DNA from: Bradyrhizobium diazoefficiens
GTDB taxonomy: Bacteria; Pseudomonadota; Alphaproteobacteria; Rhizobiales; Xanthobacteraceae
Reading direction: 5' to 3'
Assembly: GCF_016599855.1 (NCBI RefSeq)
Contig: NZ_CP067041.1
Location: 2,604,001-2,668,000 of the forward strand
Length of the DNA stretch: 64,000 bases
Shown here: positions 55,720-63,093 of the stretch, one piece after another
Layout: every line of letters begins with the position of its first letter
Position numbering within the stretch: position 1 is the stretch's first letter
The notes under the pieces: generated by a model
The model's input: the letters and a program-made list of their open reading frames with translations, nothing else
Database searches by the model: none
What the model was told of the DNA's origin: nothing
Translations under genes and position numbers: made by a program

Positions 55720-56408
55720 TGGCTTTGAGCAAGAAGATGCTGGAGCAAGAGCCCGGTGAGATCGAGATGCTGCTGCCCTGGCATGCCGCGGGCACGCTGA
55801 ATGCGCGCGATGCCCGCCGCGTCGAGGAAGCGCTCGCCGGCGATCCGGAGCTTGCAAAACAATATGCGGCGATCCGCGGCGAGTACGAAGAGACCATCCA
55901 CTTGAACGAGAGCCTGGGTGCGCCGTCGGCGCGCGCGATGCAAAAGCTGTTCGCCGCGATCGACGCCGAGCCGGTGCGGACGGCCGGTTCGCTGCCGCTG
56001 TCGGCCCGCATCGCCACGTTCTTCGCCAGCCTGTCGCCGCGCACGCTGGCCTGGTCGGCGAGCCTCGGCGCCATCGCGCTGCTGCTGCAGGCCGGCATTA
56101 TCGGCGCCGTGCTGATGAGGACCCAGACCTCGACGTTCCAGACCGCATCGCTCTCGACCGGCGCGCCGATCACGCGCGAGTTGGGCGCCGCCGCTCCTGC
56201 GCGGGCGCTGGTACGCTTCACGCCTGAGGCGCGTGTCGCCGACGTCACGGCGCTGCTTGACATCTACCAGGCCTCTATCATCGGCGATGCCAAGGGCGGC
56301 ATGTTCCGCCTGCAGTTCGACAAGGCGATGAGCCAGGACGAGCTCACCGCGCTGCTAGGCAGGATGCAGCGCGAGAGTTTCGTCAATCTCGCCGTGGCGG
56401 CGCCGTGA
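55716..56408 (+). CDS. Membrane anti-sigma factor without zinc motif
   Basis: A 230-aa protein. The N-terminal anti-sigma domain (EIEMLLPWHAAGTLNARDARR, residues about 15-35, in pieces) lacks the His/Cys zinc ligands. One membrane segment lies near residues 108-130 (LAWSASLGAIALLLQAGIIG), and a periplasmic domain of about 100 residues ends ESFVNLAVAAP. It overlaps the sigma gene by 4 bp and ends 16 bp before the subtilase gene, which might process its periplasmic part; that link is inference. Confidence 0.87.
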   Translation: MMALSKKMLEQEPGEIEMLLPWHAAGTLNARDARRVEEALAGDPELAKQYAAIRGEYEETIHLNESLGAPSARAMQKLFAAIDAEPVRTAGSLPLSARIATFFASLSPRTLAWSASLGAIALLLQAGIIGAVLMRTQTSTFQTASLSTGAPITRELGAAAPARALVRFTPEARVADVTALLDIYQASIIGDAKGGMFRLQFDKAMSQDELTALLGRMQRESFVNLAVAAP

Positions 56409-56424
56409 GGCCGCCTTCGCAGCT

Positions 56425-58104
56425 ATGACGCGCAAGTCCGAGAGTAAGTTGCGAACTGCGGCCGGTGCTTCGTCGGCCGGAGCCGCGCTCCTGCTCGCCG
56501 CCTGCCTCGGTATCGAAGCGGCGCACGCGCAGGCGATCATGCGGACGCCCACCATCAGCGTTCCCTCGCGCACGCCAACGATCTCTCCGAGCGTCGCGGC
56601 CAGGGCCGGGAGCGTCGATCGCGGTCCGCGCATGGCGCCGATGGCTCATATCTCGCCGCGGATGGGGCCGAATCCGGTGCTGCCTTATGCGCACTACTCG
56701 CCGAACCTCTATCCGGCCTGCTCCGCAGCCTATCGCGATGCCGATGGCGAGTGCCTCGGCCAGCCGAATCCGGGCGGTGGCTCCGGCAAATTGGCCAGGA
56801 AGAGCGCCGGCAAGGGACGGGGCAACGCGACGGCGCTCGCCACAATCTCGCGCGCCTTCACCAACGAATTCGTGGCCGAGATCGACAGCGCGCTGTCGCC
56901 GGCCGAGGCCGATGAACTGGCGCGCCGTCATGGTCTGACCCGCGTGTCGTCCGAGAATTTCCCGCTGATCGGGGCCACAGTCGGACTGTTCCGCATCAGC
57001 GACGGCCGGCCGTATGAGACGGTGCGGCGCGAATTCGCGGCCAATTCCAGCGTGCGCTCGCTTCAGCCGAACTTCCGCTACATGCTCCAGGACCAGAAGC
57101 CGGCGGTGCTGATTGAAGGCGATCCGGCGCAATACGCGCTGGCGAAGCTGCGCCTGCCGCAGGCGCACACCCTGGTGCACGGTGCCAATGTCACTGTCGC
57201 CGTGATCGATTCCGGGATCGACGCCAGGCATCCCGAGCTCGTCAATTCCATTGCCGACAATTTCGACGCGCTCGGCAGCAGCGAGGGCGCCCATGTCCAC
57301 GGCACCGGCATTGCGGGCGCCATCGTGGCCCATGCCAAGCTGATGGGCAGCGCGCCGGAAGCGCGCATTATCGCTGTTCGCGCCTTCGGTGGCACCACGG
57401 GCAGCGCCGAGAGTTCGTCCTACATCATCCTGCGATCGCTCAATTATGCCGCCGAGCACGGCGCCCAGATCATCAATATGAGCTTTGCCGGTCCGAAGGA
57501 CGCGGTGATCGAGCGCGCGATCGCGGCGACTGCCGCGCGCGGCCTGGTGCTGATCGCGGCTGCCGGCAATGCCGGCGCCAAATCGCCGCCGCTCTATCCC
57601 GCCGCCAATCCCAATGTGATCGCGGTCAGCGCGACCGACCAGCAGGACAAGCTGTTCACCGCCTCGAACCGCGGCAGTTACATCGCGCTGGCCGCGCCCG
57701 GCGTCGATATCTTCCTGCCGGCGCCGGATGGCAAATATCAGATGACGTCTGGCACCTCGTTCTCGGCTGCCTATGTCTCCGGCGTCGCCGCGCTGCTGCT
57801 CGAGCGCAACTACACGCTGAAGCCGAACGCGCTGCGCATGGCGCTTGCCAGAACCGCGCGCGACCTCGGTTCACCCGGGCGTGATGATCTCTACGGCGAT
57901 GGCGAGGCCGACGCGTTTGCCGCCGTGATGGCTGTTCCCGCCGATAGCGCGCCGCCGGTCGCGGCCGCGTCCGATACAAGAAAACGTGAAGGTGCCGAGA
58001 AGCGTCGCGAGGAGCCCGGCATCCGCGCAATAGAGCAACCCTCGCTGTCGAGCGCGGACGATAAATCCGCGGTTTTTCAGGTGGATAGGCCGGCGGCGCG
58101 GTAG
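56425..58104 (+). CDS. Exported subtilisin-like serine protease (S8)
   Basis: A 559-aa precursor. The catalytic triad is complete: Asp262 (AVIDSGID), His292 (VHGTGIAG), Ser445 (SGTSFSAAYVSG), with the oxyanion Asn382 (AAAGNAG). A signal peptide spans residues 1-36; LAAC at 24-27 also fits a lipobox, so it may be a lipoprotein. A Pro/Ser-rich stretch and a propeptide-like domain (residues 135-225) come before the protease domain; a charged tail of about 55 residues ends it. It is the third gene after the ECF sigma and anti-sigma genes, with only 16 bp to the latter. Confidence 0.92.
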   Translation: MTRKSESKLRTAAGASSAGAALLLAACLGIEAAHAQAIMRTPTISVPSRTPTISPSVAARAGSVDRGPRMAPMAHISPRMGPNPVLPYAHYSPNLYPACSAAYRDADGECLGQPNPGGGSGKLARKSAGKGRGNATALATISRAFTNEFVAEIDSALSPAEADELARRHGLTRVSSENFPLIGATVGLFRISDGRPYETVRREFAANSSVRSLQPNFRYMLQDQKPAVLIEGDPAQYALAKLRLPQAHTLVHGANVTVAVIDSGIDARHPELVNSIADNFDALGSSEGAHVHGTGIAGAIVAHAKLMGSAPEARIIAVRAFGGTTGSAESSSYIILRSLNYAAEHGAQIINMSFAGPKDAVIERAIAATAARGLVLIAAAGNAGAKSPPLYPAANPNVIAVSATDQQDKLFTASNRGSYIALAAPGVDIFLPAPDGKYQMTSGTSFSAAYVSGVAALLLERNYTLKPNALRMALARTARDLGSPGRDDLYGDGEADAFAAVMAVPADSAPPVAAASDTRKREGAEKRREEPGIRAIEQPSLSSADDKSAVFQVDRPAAR

Positions 58105-58590
58105 CGGCCGCGACAAGATTGCTTGCAGCAGGACGGCCAGAAAATCGAGCGCCGCGTTGAACGTTCAAGCGCCCTGCCACGACCAAAATACGTGGGAGCG
58201 GTCATCCCTCCCCATAAGTCATATCAGGCGCGAGCGCCCATCCACCCCAAGCGCCCATATGGCTCGACCCGTCCGGTTGTCCCCCCGGACGGGTCTTTTC
58301 TTTTTAGGGATCCGATTTCTTGAAGTCTCGTGCGAGATCAGCTTGCGATTGAACCCGCGGGTGCGATCGTCGTCAGGACCCGGCGCGGCACGCGGCAGGT
58401 CCGCTATGCTTGTGCGAAGCTTGACTCGCAAACACCGAAAATCTCCGCACGACTACGGCGTTTGATGACGAACGACGCGTCGTTGCTGGACAAGTCAAAA
58501 CTTTTCCACAACATATTCCCGTCGCGTCTAAATTGATTCGTGTGCGTTGCGTCTCCCGCGTCCGTATTTTTTCTCCTGACGGGCTGGTTC
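58105..58590. other. Gene-free stretch with one terminator
   Basis: About 490 bp after the protease gene. The terminator at 58266-58305 ends the upstream unit. The part from 58306 to 58590 includes an AT-rich zone near 58494-58535 that probably holds the promoter of the next gene. No RNA gene or conserved box was recognised. Confidence 0.55.
58266..58305 (+). terminator. Rho-independent terminator
   Basis: GACCCGTCCGG (58266-58276) and CCGGACGGGTC (58285-58295) form a perfect 11-bp stem, followed by TTTTCTTTTT. It lies 160 bp after the protease stop, so an RNA of some length or a small transcript of its own could end here. Confidence 0.92.
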
Positions 58591-59163
58591 ATGACTCATC
58601 GCCAAAGCGCGGCAGGCAGCCGCGACATTGCGGCACGCTGGTGCGCTCTCGCCGAGCAGCGGCTGGAGCATCTCTCCGAAATGTTCGAGACCGGGCGCTG
58701 GCGCCGCTATCACTCCGAGCTCGCATTTCTTGAAAACATCCAGGAAGCCAAGCGTGCGGTCCAGACCTGGCGCGCGCTTGCGAATGGTTGGGACGTCGCC
58801 GCGGCCGCCGCGAGCGTGACCTCCGCATTCGGCTGGTCGCCGGCGACGATGCCGCGCGTGTTTGCGCGCGAGGAGCAGATCCAGACCGTGCAGCCGAAGG
58901 CGGTGCACATCGCGCCCGAGACTTTCGTTCCGGTCAGGCTCGAGCCGAAGCCGGACGTGCTCGCCGAAATCGTCGAAGCGCCGATTGCGCCGCTCGCCCC
59001 GACTGCGCCGGTCGCGCCGCTGCCGCCGTCGGTCGCGTCGTTCTTGCAGACCTTCTCGCCGCCCGCCAATGAAATCGCCGCAGCTCCCGAGCGCGTCGTC
59101 GAATTCACCTTCAGCCTCGACGGCATCGAGGCAAAGTACCCCTTGCTGCGGAATTCGTTTTAG
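58591..59163 (+). CDS. Uncharacterised conserved protein (possibly TIGR03809 family)
   Basis: A 190-aa protein with a helical N-terminal half (DIAARWCALAEQRLEHLSEMF, in pieces, then GRWRRYHSELAFLENIQEAK) and a Pro/Ala-rich linker (residues 110-155) before a short end. No signal peptide or catalytic motif. I recall a TIGR03809 family with this N-terminus, found in the same organisms as the TIGR03808 beta-helix protein that lies 0.7 kb further; the assignment is from memory. ATG 58591 is the likely start; an earlier in-frame ATG at 58540 is less conserved in character. Confidence 0.75.
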   Translation: MTHRQSAAGSRDIAARWCALAEQRLEHLSEMFETGRWRRYHSELAFLENIQEAKRAVQTWRALANGWDVAAAAASVTSAFGWSPATMPRVFAREEQIQTVQPKAVHIAPETFVPVRLEPKPDVLAEIVEAPIAPLAPTAPVAPLPPSVASFLQTFSPPANEIAAAPERVVEFTFSLDGIEAKYPLLRNSF

Positions 59164-59201
59164 GGCGACGCTGGTGAAGCGCCCCGCGTCTCCTCCAACC
59201 C

Positions 59202-59266
59202 CGTCATCCTGAGGTGCGAAACATGGGACGCAACGCGTCCCATGGAGAGCCTCGAAGGATGAGCGG
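59202..59266 (+). repeat. Dispersed palindromic repeat, family A, copy 1
   Basis: Head CGTCATCCTGAGGTGCGA, a perfect 10-bp hairpin in the middle (CATGGGACGC / GCGTCCCATG around AAC, 59222-59244) and tail GAGCCTCGAAGGATG. Head and tail also pair in part with each other. Confidence 0.9.
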
Positions 59267-59289
59267 CCGGACTGCTCGCCGTATCACGC

Positions 59290-59598
59290 TCACTTCTTCG
59301 GTCTGGGCGCTCCCGCCCGCCGCCGTGCAAACTGGCTCACAGCCTTCCAATCCGATCGAATGAGCGCTTCCTTCTTTGCGCGGCTCCAGCCCTTGAGCTG
59401 CCGCTCGGCAGCGATACCGTCCGTGATCCGCTCGAAATACTCCGACCAGACCAGGACGACCGGGCGTCTCGAATAAGTGTATCCCGGATAAGCACCGGCA
59501 TTGTGCTCGTCGACCCGCTTGGACGTGTCTTCGCCGGTTGCACTTCCGATGTAGAAAGAGCCGTCCGCGCATCGCAGCATGTAGATATAGATGCCCAC
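59290..59598 (-). CDS. Small GIY-YIG nuclease-like protein
   Basis: A 102-aa GIY-YIG domain protein: IYIYMLRCADGSFYIGSAT gives the two signature tyrosine blocks, RVDEHNAG the middle Arg/His region, and ERQLKGWSRAKKEALI the C-terminal Glu helix. Such one-domain nucleases (UPF0213-like) have no firm role. GTG 59598 is chosen because AAGGA lies 7 bp before it; this ribosome site belongs to the tail of the repeat at 59603-59663. The gene is bracketed by inverted copies of the same repeat (59202-59266 and 59603-59663). Confidence 0.85.
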   Translation of the reverse strand: MGIYIYMLRCADGSFYIGSATGEDTSKRVDEHNAGAYPGYTYSRRPVVLVWSEYFERITDGIAAERQLKGWSRAKKEALIRSDWKAVSQFARRRAGAPRPKK

Positions 59599-59602
59599 AA
59601 CA

Positions 59603-59663
59603 TCATCCTTCGAGGCTCCCCGTACGCTGCTGCGCACCGCACGGCTCGCACCTCAGGATGACG
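59603..59663 (-). repeat. Dispersed palindromic repeat, family A, copy 2 (reverse)
   Basis: On the minus strand: head CGTCATCCTGAGGTGCGAG, a variable centre with GTGCGGTGCGCAGC, tail GAGCCTCGAAGGATGA. Its tail abuts the start of the GIY-YIG gene. Confidence 0.9.
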
Positions 59664-59750
59664 GCAGTGTGCTCGTTGTCAATATTAGAATCAGCAACTT
59701 TTGGCTGTGTTATCGAATAGCGTGGTTTCGTCGGACCTAGGCTTCGCTTC

Positions 59751-59816
59751 CGTCATCCTGAGGTGCGAGCCTTGCGGTGCAAAGCACCGCGAGAGCGAGC
59801 CTCGAAGGATGCGCGG
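59751..59816 (+). repeat. Dispersed palindromic repeat, family A, copy 3
   Basis: Head CGTCATCCTGAGGTGCGAG, centre hairpin GCGGTGC / GCACCGC around AAA, tail GAGCCTCGAAGGATG. It ends about 20 bp before the stop of the beta-helix gene. Confidence 0.9.
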
Positions 59817-59836
59817 CCCATCTGCCAACCGCCCAC

Positions 59837-61207
59837 CTACCGCCGCACCGCATTGCCGCCGACCAGGACCTGCGCAAAGCGTTGGGCGCCCTCCGCTGAC
59901 AGGTCCGCCGTCACGGCGCGCGCATGGTCCAGGCCAACCACGGCGCCGCGCGGGGTTTCCGAGATCATGTTGTTGTTGACGAGCGCGGTGCCGGCGCCCG
60001 GCACGACGGAGACGCCGATGCCGGCCAGCGCCTTGCGGATGACGTTGCCAGTGATCGCGACGTCCCGCAGATATTGGCCCCAGCCCGCGACGATGCCGTA
60101 GGACGGCGCGTTCTCGATCACATTGCCGGTGACCGATGAATCCGCCTCGATGTAGATGCCGATTCCGGCATCGTCATCGGGCGCGGTGCCGATCGGCCGT
60201 TTCGGGATCAGATTGCGGATGATGTTGCCCTGGACCACTGCGATCCGGCCGCCCTCGTTGAAATTGCAGACGGAGACACCGATGGCTGCGCCGTCCACAA
60301 TGTTGTTGGCGATGACCGCAGCCTCGAACGCGAACTCGGAATAGAGCGCGACCTCCCGCACGTCGCTGACGCTGTTGCCTGATATGTGGATGTTGGAGGC
60401 CGAGTTGCCGCGTACGGCGGAATAGTCGCAGTTCTTGATGCGGTTGCCGCGCACGATCACGTTGCCGGCGCGGAAAGCGTTGATGGCGTTGCCGTACTGG
60501 CCGGAGCCGCCGGGCCCGGCCTTGATGTCCTCGATGCGGTTATCCGCGACCAGCGTGCCGTCGTCGCCGATCGCGGTGCGCAGGATTTCGATGCCGTTGT
60601 CGTTGGTGCCGATGATGGTGTTGCGCGAAACGCTGAGGCCCCTGGCGTCGAACGAGACCACCGCGGTCACCGCGATGTTGGTGAAGATGTTGCCCGAGAT
60701 GTCGCCTGTGATCTGCTCGAGCCAGACGCCGCTGCCGCCGGAGCCGCTGATCTCGCAATCGGTGATACGGACGTCGCGCCCGCCGAGGACATGGATCAGC
60801 CCGCGCCGCGTCGGCAGCGGAATGCCGCCGCCGTCGAAGGTGATGCCGGTGAGGCCGATCGAGTCGGAGCCGTCGCTCTGGATCGCCGAGGCCCCGCCGG
60901 TGAACACGAGGTTTGTCGCGCCGCGCACGCCGATCAGTTGCGCGCCATTCGGTAGCCGCAGCAGCCCGGTTCGGTAGAATCCCGGCGGAAGCGCGAGCGG
61001 CATCTGCGCGCGCGCGGCCTCGTCGATCGCGCGCTGCAGCGCGCGCGTCTGATCCTCGCTGCTGCTGGGCCGTATGCCATATTGGGTCGCATCGCGGCCG
61101 AGCAGTGACGTCAGCGGCGCCGCGCGGGCGGCATCGGCGGGCATCGCGAGAGCGCCAGCAATGCCGGCGGTCGAGGCGCCAATGAGATGACGACGGTTGA
61201 GATCCAT
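59837..61207 (-). CDS. Tat-exported right-handed beta-helix repeat protein
   Basis: A 456-aa protein with a twin-arginine signal (MDLNRRHLIGASTAGIAGAL, cleavage near ARA 30). The rest is a parallel beta-helix built of imperfect repeats such as ISGNIFTNIA, VSRNTIIGTNDNGIEILR and ITGNVIRKALAGIGV. It matches the TIGR03808 family (Tat-exported repeat protein) as I recall it. Beta-helix proteins often act on polysaccharides, but no catalytic residues can be named. ATG 61207 directly starts the RR signal. Confidence 0.87.
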   Translation of the reverse strand: MDLNRRHLIGASTAGIAGALAMPADAARAAPLTSLLGRDATQYGIRPSSSEDQTRALQRAIDEAARAQMPLALPPGFYRTGLLRLPNGAQLIGVRGATNLVFTGGASAIQSDGSDSIGLTGITFDGGGIPLPTRRGLIHVLGGRDVRITDCEISGSGGSGVWLEQITGDISGNIFTNIAVTAVVSFDARGLSVSRNTIIGTNDNGIEILRTAIGDDGTLVADNRIEDIKAGPGGSGQYGNAINAFRAGNVIVRGNRIKNCDYSAVRGNSASNIHISGNSVSDVREVALYSEFAFEAAVIANNIVDGAAIGVSVCNFNEGGRIAVVQGNIIRNLIPKRPIGTAPDDDAGIGIYIEADSSVTGNVIENAPSYGIVAGWGQYLRDVAITGNVIRKALAGIGVSVVPGAGTALVNNNMISETPRGAVVGLDHARAVTADLSAEGAQRFAQVLVGGNAVRR

Positions 61208-61319
61208 GACGCGTCCCTCGGCGGACGCGGGATGTCCGCACCCCTTAGGTAGCGCAGGGCAGGGAGCACCGTGAGGATTGTTCGCGGTAGGGTTAAATGT
61301 TTACCGCAAAGCGCGGTGC

Positions 61320-61414
61320 CGTAGGGTGGGCAAAGCGTAGCGTGCCCACCATCGTAACCGCAGATCGGACCGCGATGGTGGGCACGGCGCAAGGGCGCCT
61401 TTGCCCACCCTACG
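61320..61414. repeat. 95-bp palindromic repeat, family D
   Basis: Outer arms CGTAGGGTGGGCAAAG (61320-61335) and CTTTGCCCACCCTACG (61399-61414) and inner arms CGTGCCCACCATCG (61341-61354) and CGATGGTGGGCACG (61373-61386) are perfect reverse complements. The right arm supplies the stop codon of the pyroglutamyl peptidase gene (61410-61412). Confidence 0.9.
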
Positions 61415-62066
61415 AAGTCTGCGTGTTTCGCCCCTTCCTTGCGAGCCCCACCATCTCCATCAGCATCGCTTCCCCGGCATCCACGAGCTCCTCCAGCGTG
61501 ATCCGCGGCGCGTCCTTGCGCCGTACCGCGCCGCTGCGCGCAAGCAGGGGAATGTGGATGAACGCCGCCAGTTGCGGCCGCCCAGCCTTCACGTTCTCGA
61601 TCGCGCGCCAGCTCAGATAGTTGCAGAGATAAGCGCCGGCATCGCGCGAGGACCGCGCATCGATGCCGGTGAGGCGCGCGGCGCGTAGGAGCCTTGCCGT
61701 GTGCGGACCGAACGTCATCGCGTCCGCATGGCCGGCAATGCCGCGCTTGCTCGAGCGGGTGTTCGCGGCATCGGGCCACAGCATGGTGACCGCGTTGCGC
61801 GCGCGGCTCTCGATGCGCAAGTACGGCGTGCGCGCGGCGAGGCCGAACATCAGCAGCGCATCCGGCTTCACGTTCGCCAGCACCTCCGGCAATTGCCGGT
61901 CGACCGCGGCATAGGTCACCGGAAAGATATGGCTCGATAGCGCGACATCATCGAGCGCCGGCCGGCGCAGTTGCACCAGCCGCTTCACCAGCGGCTGGGT
62001 GGGATTGTGGGGCGCGCCGGGAAACGGGCCGAAGCCGGTGAGGAGAATGCGGAGCTTTTCGCTCAT
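61410..62066 (-). CDS. pcp: Pyroglutamyl-peptidase I
   Basis: A 218-aa C15 cysteine peptidase that removes N-terminal pyroglutamate. The fold opens with ILLTGFGPFPGAPHNPTQ (residues 7-24). The catalytic residues are Glu86 (LRIESRARN), Cys148 (GAYLCNYLSW) and His171 (AAFIHIPLL). ATG 62066 overlaps the meaB stop, so it is translated from the meaB transcript. The last codons and stop lie at or inside a palindromic repeat, so the C-terminal RKGRNTQTS may be altered from the ancestral end. Confidence 0.9.
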   Translation of the reverse strand: MSEKLRILLTGFGPFPGAPHNPTQPLVKRLVQLRRPALDDVALSSHIFPVTYAAVDRQLPEVLANVKPDALLMFGLAARTPYLRIESRARNAVTMLWPDAANTRSSKRGIAGHADAMTFGPHTARLLRAARLTGIDARSSRDAGAYLCNYLSWRAIENVKAGRPQLAAFIHIPLLARSGAVRRKDAPRITLEELVDAGEAMLMEMVGLARKGRNTQTS

Positions 62067-63052
62067 TGCAGCAGCTCCAGAATCTGCTCGGCAGCAAGCG
62101 CTGGAGTCAGATGCCCGTTCGCCACCTCGGTTTCGATCTTCCGGACCTTGCTGCGGACGGAGGCCTCGCTGCGCAGCCGCGACAGCATGCGCTGCTCCAG
62201 CATCGACCACATCCATTTCACCTGCTGGTCGCGCCGCCGTGCGGTGAACTCGCCAGATGTGTTCATCGCGTTGCGGTGATCCAGGATCTTCTGCCAGAGC
62301 TCGGCGATGCCGGTGCCGGCAAGCGCCGAATAGGTGATGACAGGCGGATGCCAATGTTCGGAGCGCGGCGCCAGAATGTGCAGCGCGCTACGATAGTCGG
62401 CCGCGGTGATGTTGGCGCGCTTGAGATTATCGCCGTCGGCCTTGTTGATCGCGATCATGTCGGCGAGCTCGACCAGGCCCTTCTTGATGCCTTGCAGCTC
62501 GTCGCCGCCGCCGGGCAGCATAAGTGCCAGGAAGAAATCGGTCATGTCGCAGACCGCGGTCTCGGATTGGCCGATGCCGACGGTCTCGACCAGCACCACG
62601 TCGAAGCCGGCCGCCTCGCACAGAAGCATCGCCTCGCGCGTCTTGGCGGCGACGCCGCCGAGTGTGCCTGACGACGGCGAGGGCCGGATGAAGGCAGCGT
62701 CGGAGGCCGACAGCCGTGCCATGCGTGTCTTGTCGCCCAGGATCGAGCCGCCGCTGCGCGCCGAGGACGGATCGACCGCGAGCACCGCGACCTTGTTGCC
62801 CTGCTCGATCAGATAAGTCCCGAGCGCATCGATCGTGGTGGATTTGCCGACGCCGGGCGAGCCGGTGATACCGACGCGAACCGCCTTGCCGGTGTCGGGC
62901 AACAGCATCTGCACGAGCTCGCGCGCCTGCGCCTGATGGTCGCCACGCCGGCTCTCCACCAGCGTGATGGCCCGCGCCAGCGCCGCGCGATGACCGGCGC
63001 GGAGGTCGCGGGCAAGGGAGGTGATATCGAGCGAAGTCTTCTTCTCAACCAT
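62063..63052 (-). CDS. meaB: Methylmalonyl-CoA mutase-associated GTPase MeaB
   Basis: A 329-aa G3E GTPase that loads and protects B12-dependent methylmalonyl-CoA mutase. Walker A is GSPGVGKST (64-72); DPSSARSGGSILGDKTRM, VETVGIGQSE and NKADGDN are the other G motifs. A C-terminal dimerisation arm ends HLTPALAAEQILELLQ. ATG 63052 is the family start (VEKKTSLDITSLARDL follows). The frame stays open further upstream, over the next gene, without family content. The mutase itself is not in the window. Confidence 0.94.
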   Translation of the reverse strand: MVEKKTSLDITSLARDLRAGHRAALARAITLVESRRGDHQAQARELVQMLLPDTGKAVRVGITGSPGVGKSTTIDALGTYLIEQGNKVAVLAVDPSSARSGGSILGDKTRMARLSASDAAFIRPSPSSGTLGGVAAKTREAMLLCEAAGFDVVLVETVGIGQSETAVCDMTDFFLALMLPGGGDELQGIKKGLVELADMIAINKADGDNLKRANITAADYRSALHILAPRSEHWHPPVITYSALAGTGIAELWQKILDHRNAMNTSGEFTARRRDQQVKWMWSMLEQRMLSRLRSEASVRSKVRKIETEVANGHLTPALAAEQILELLQ

Positions 63053-63093
63053 ACCCTGCTTTACAACGGCGGAAGCAGGCAGGCGAGGGGCCC

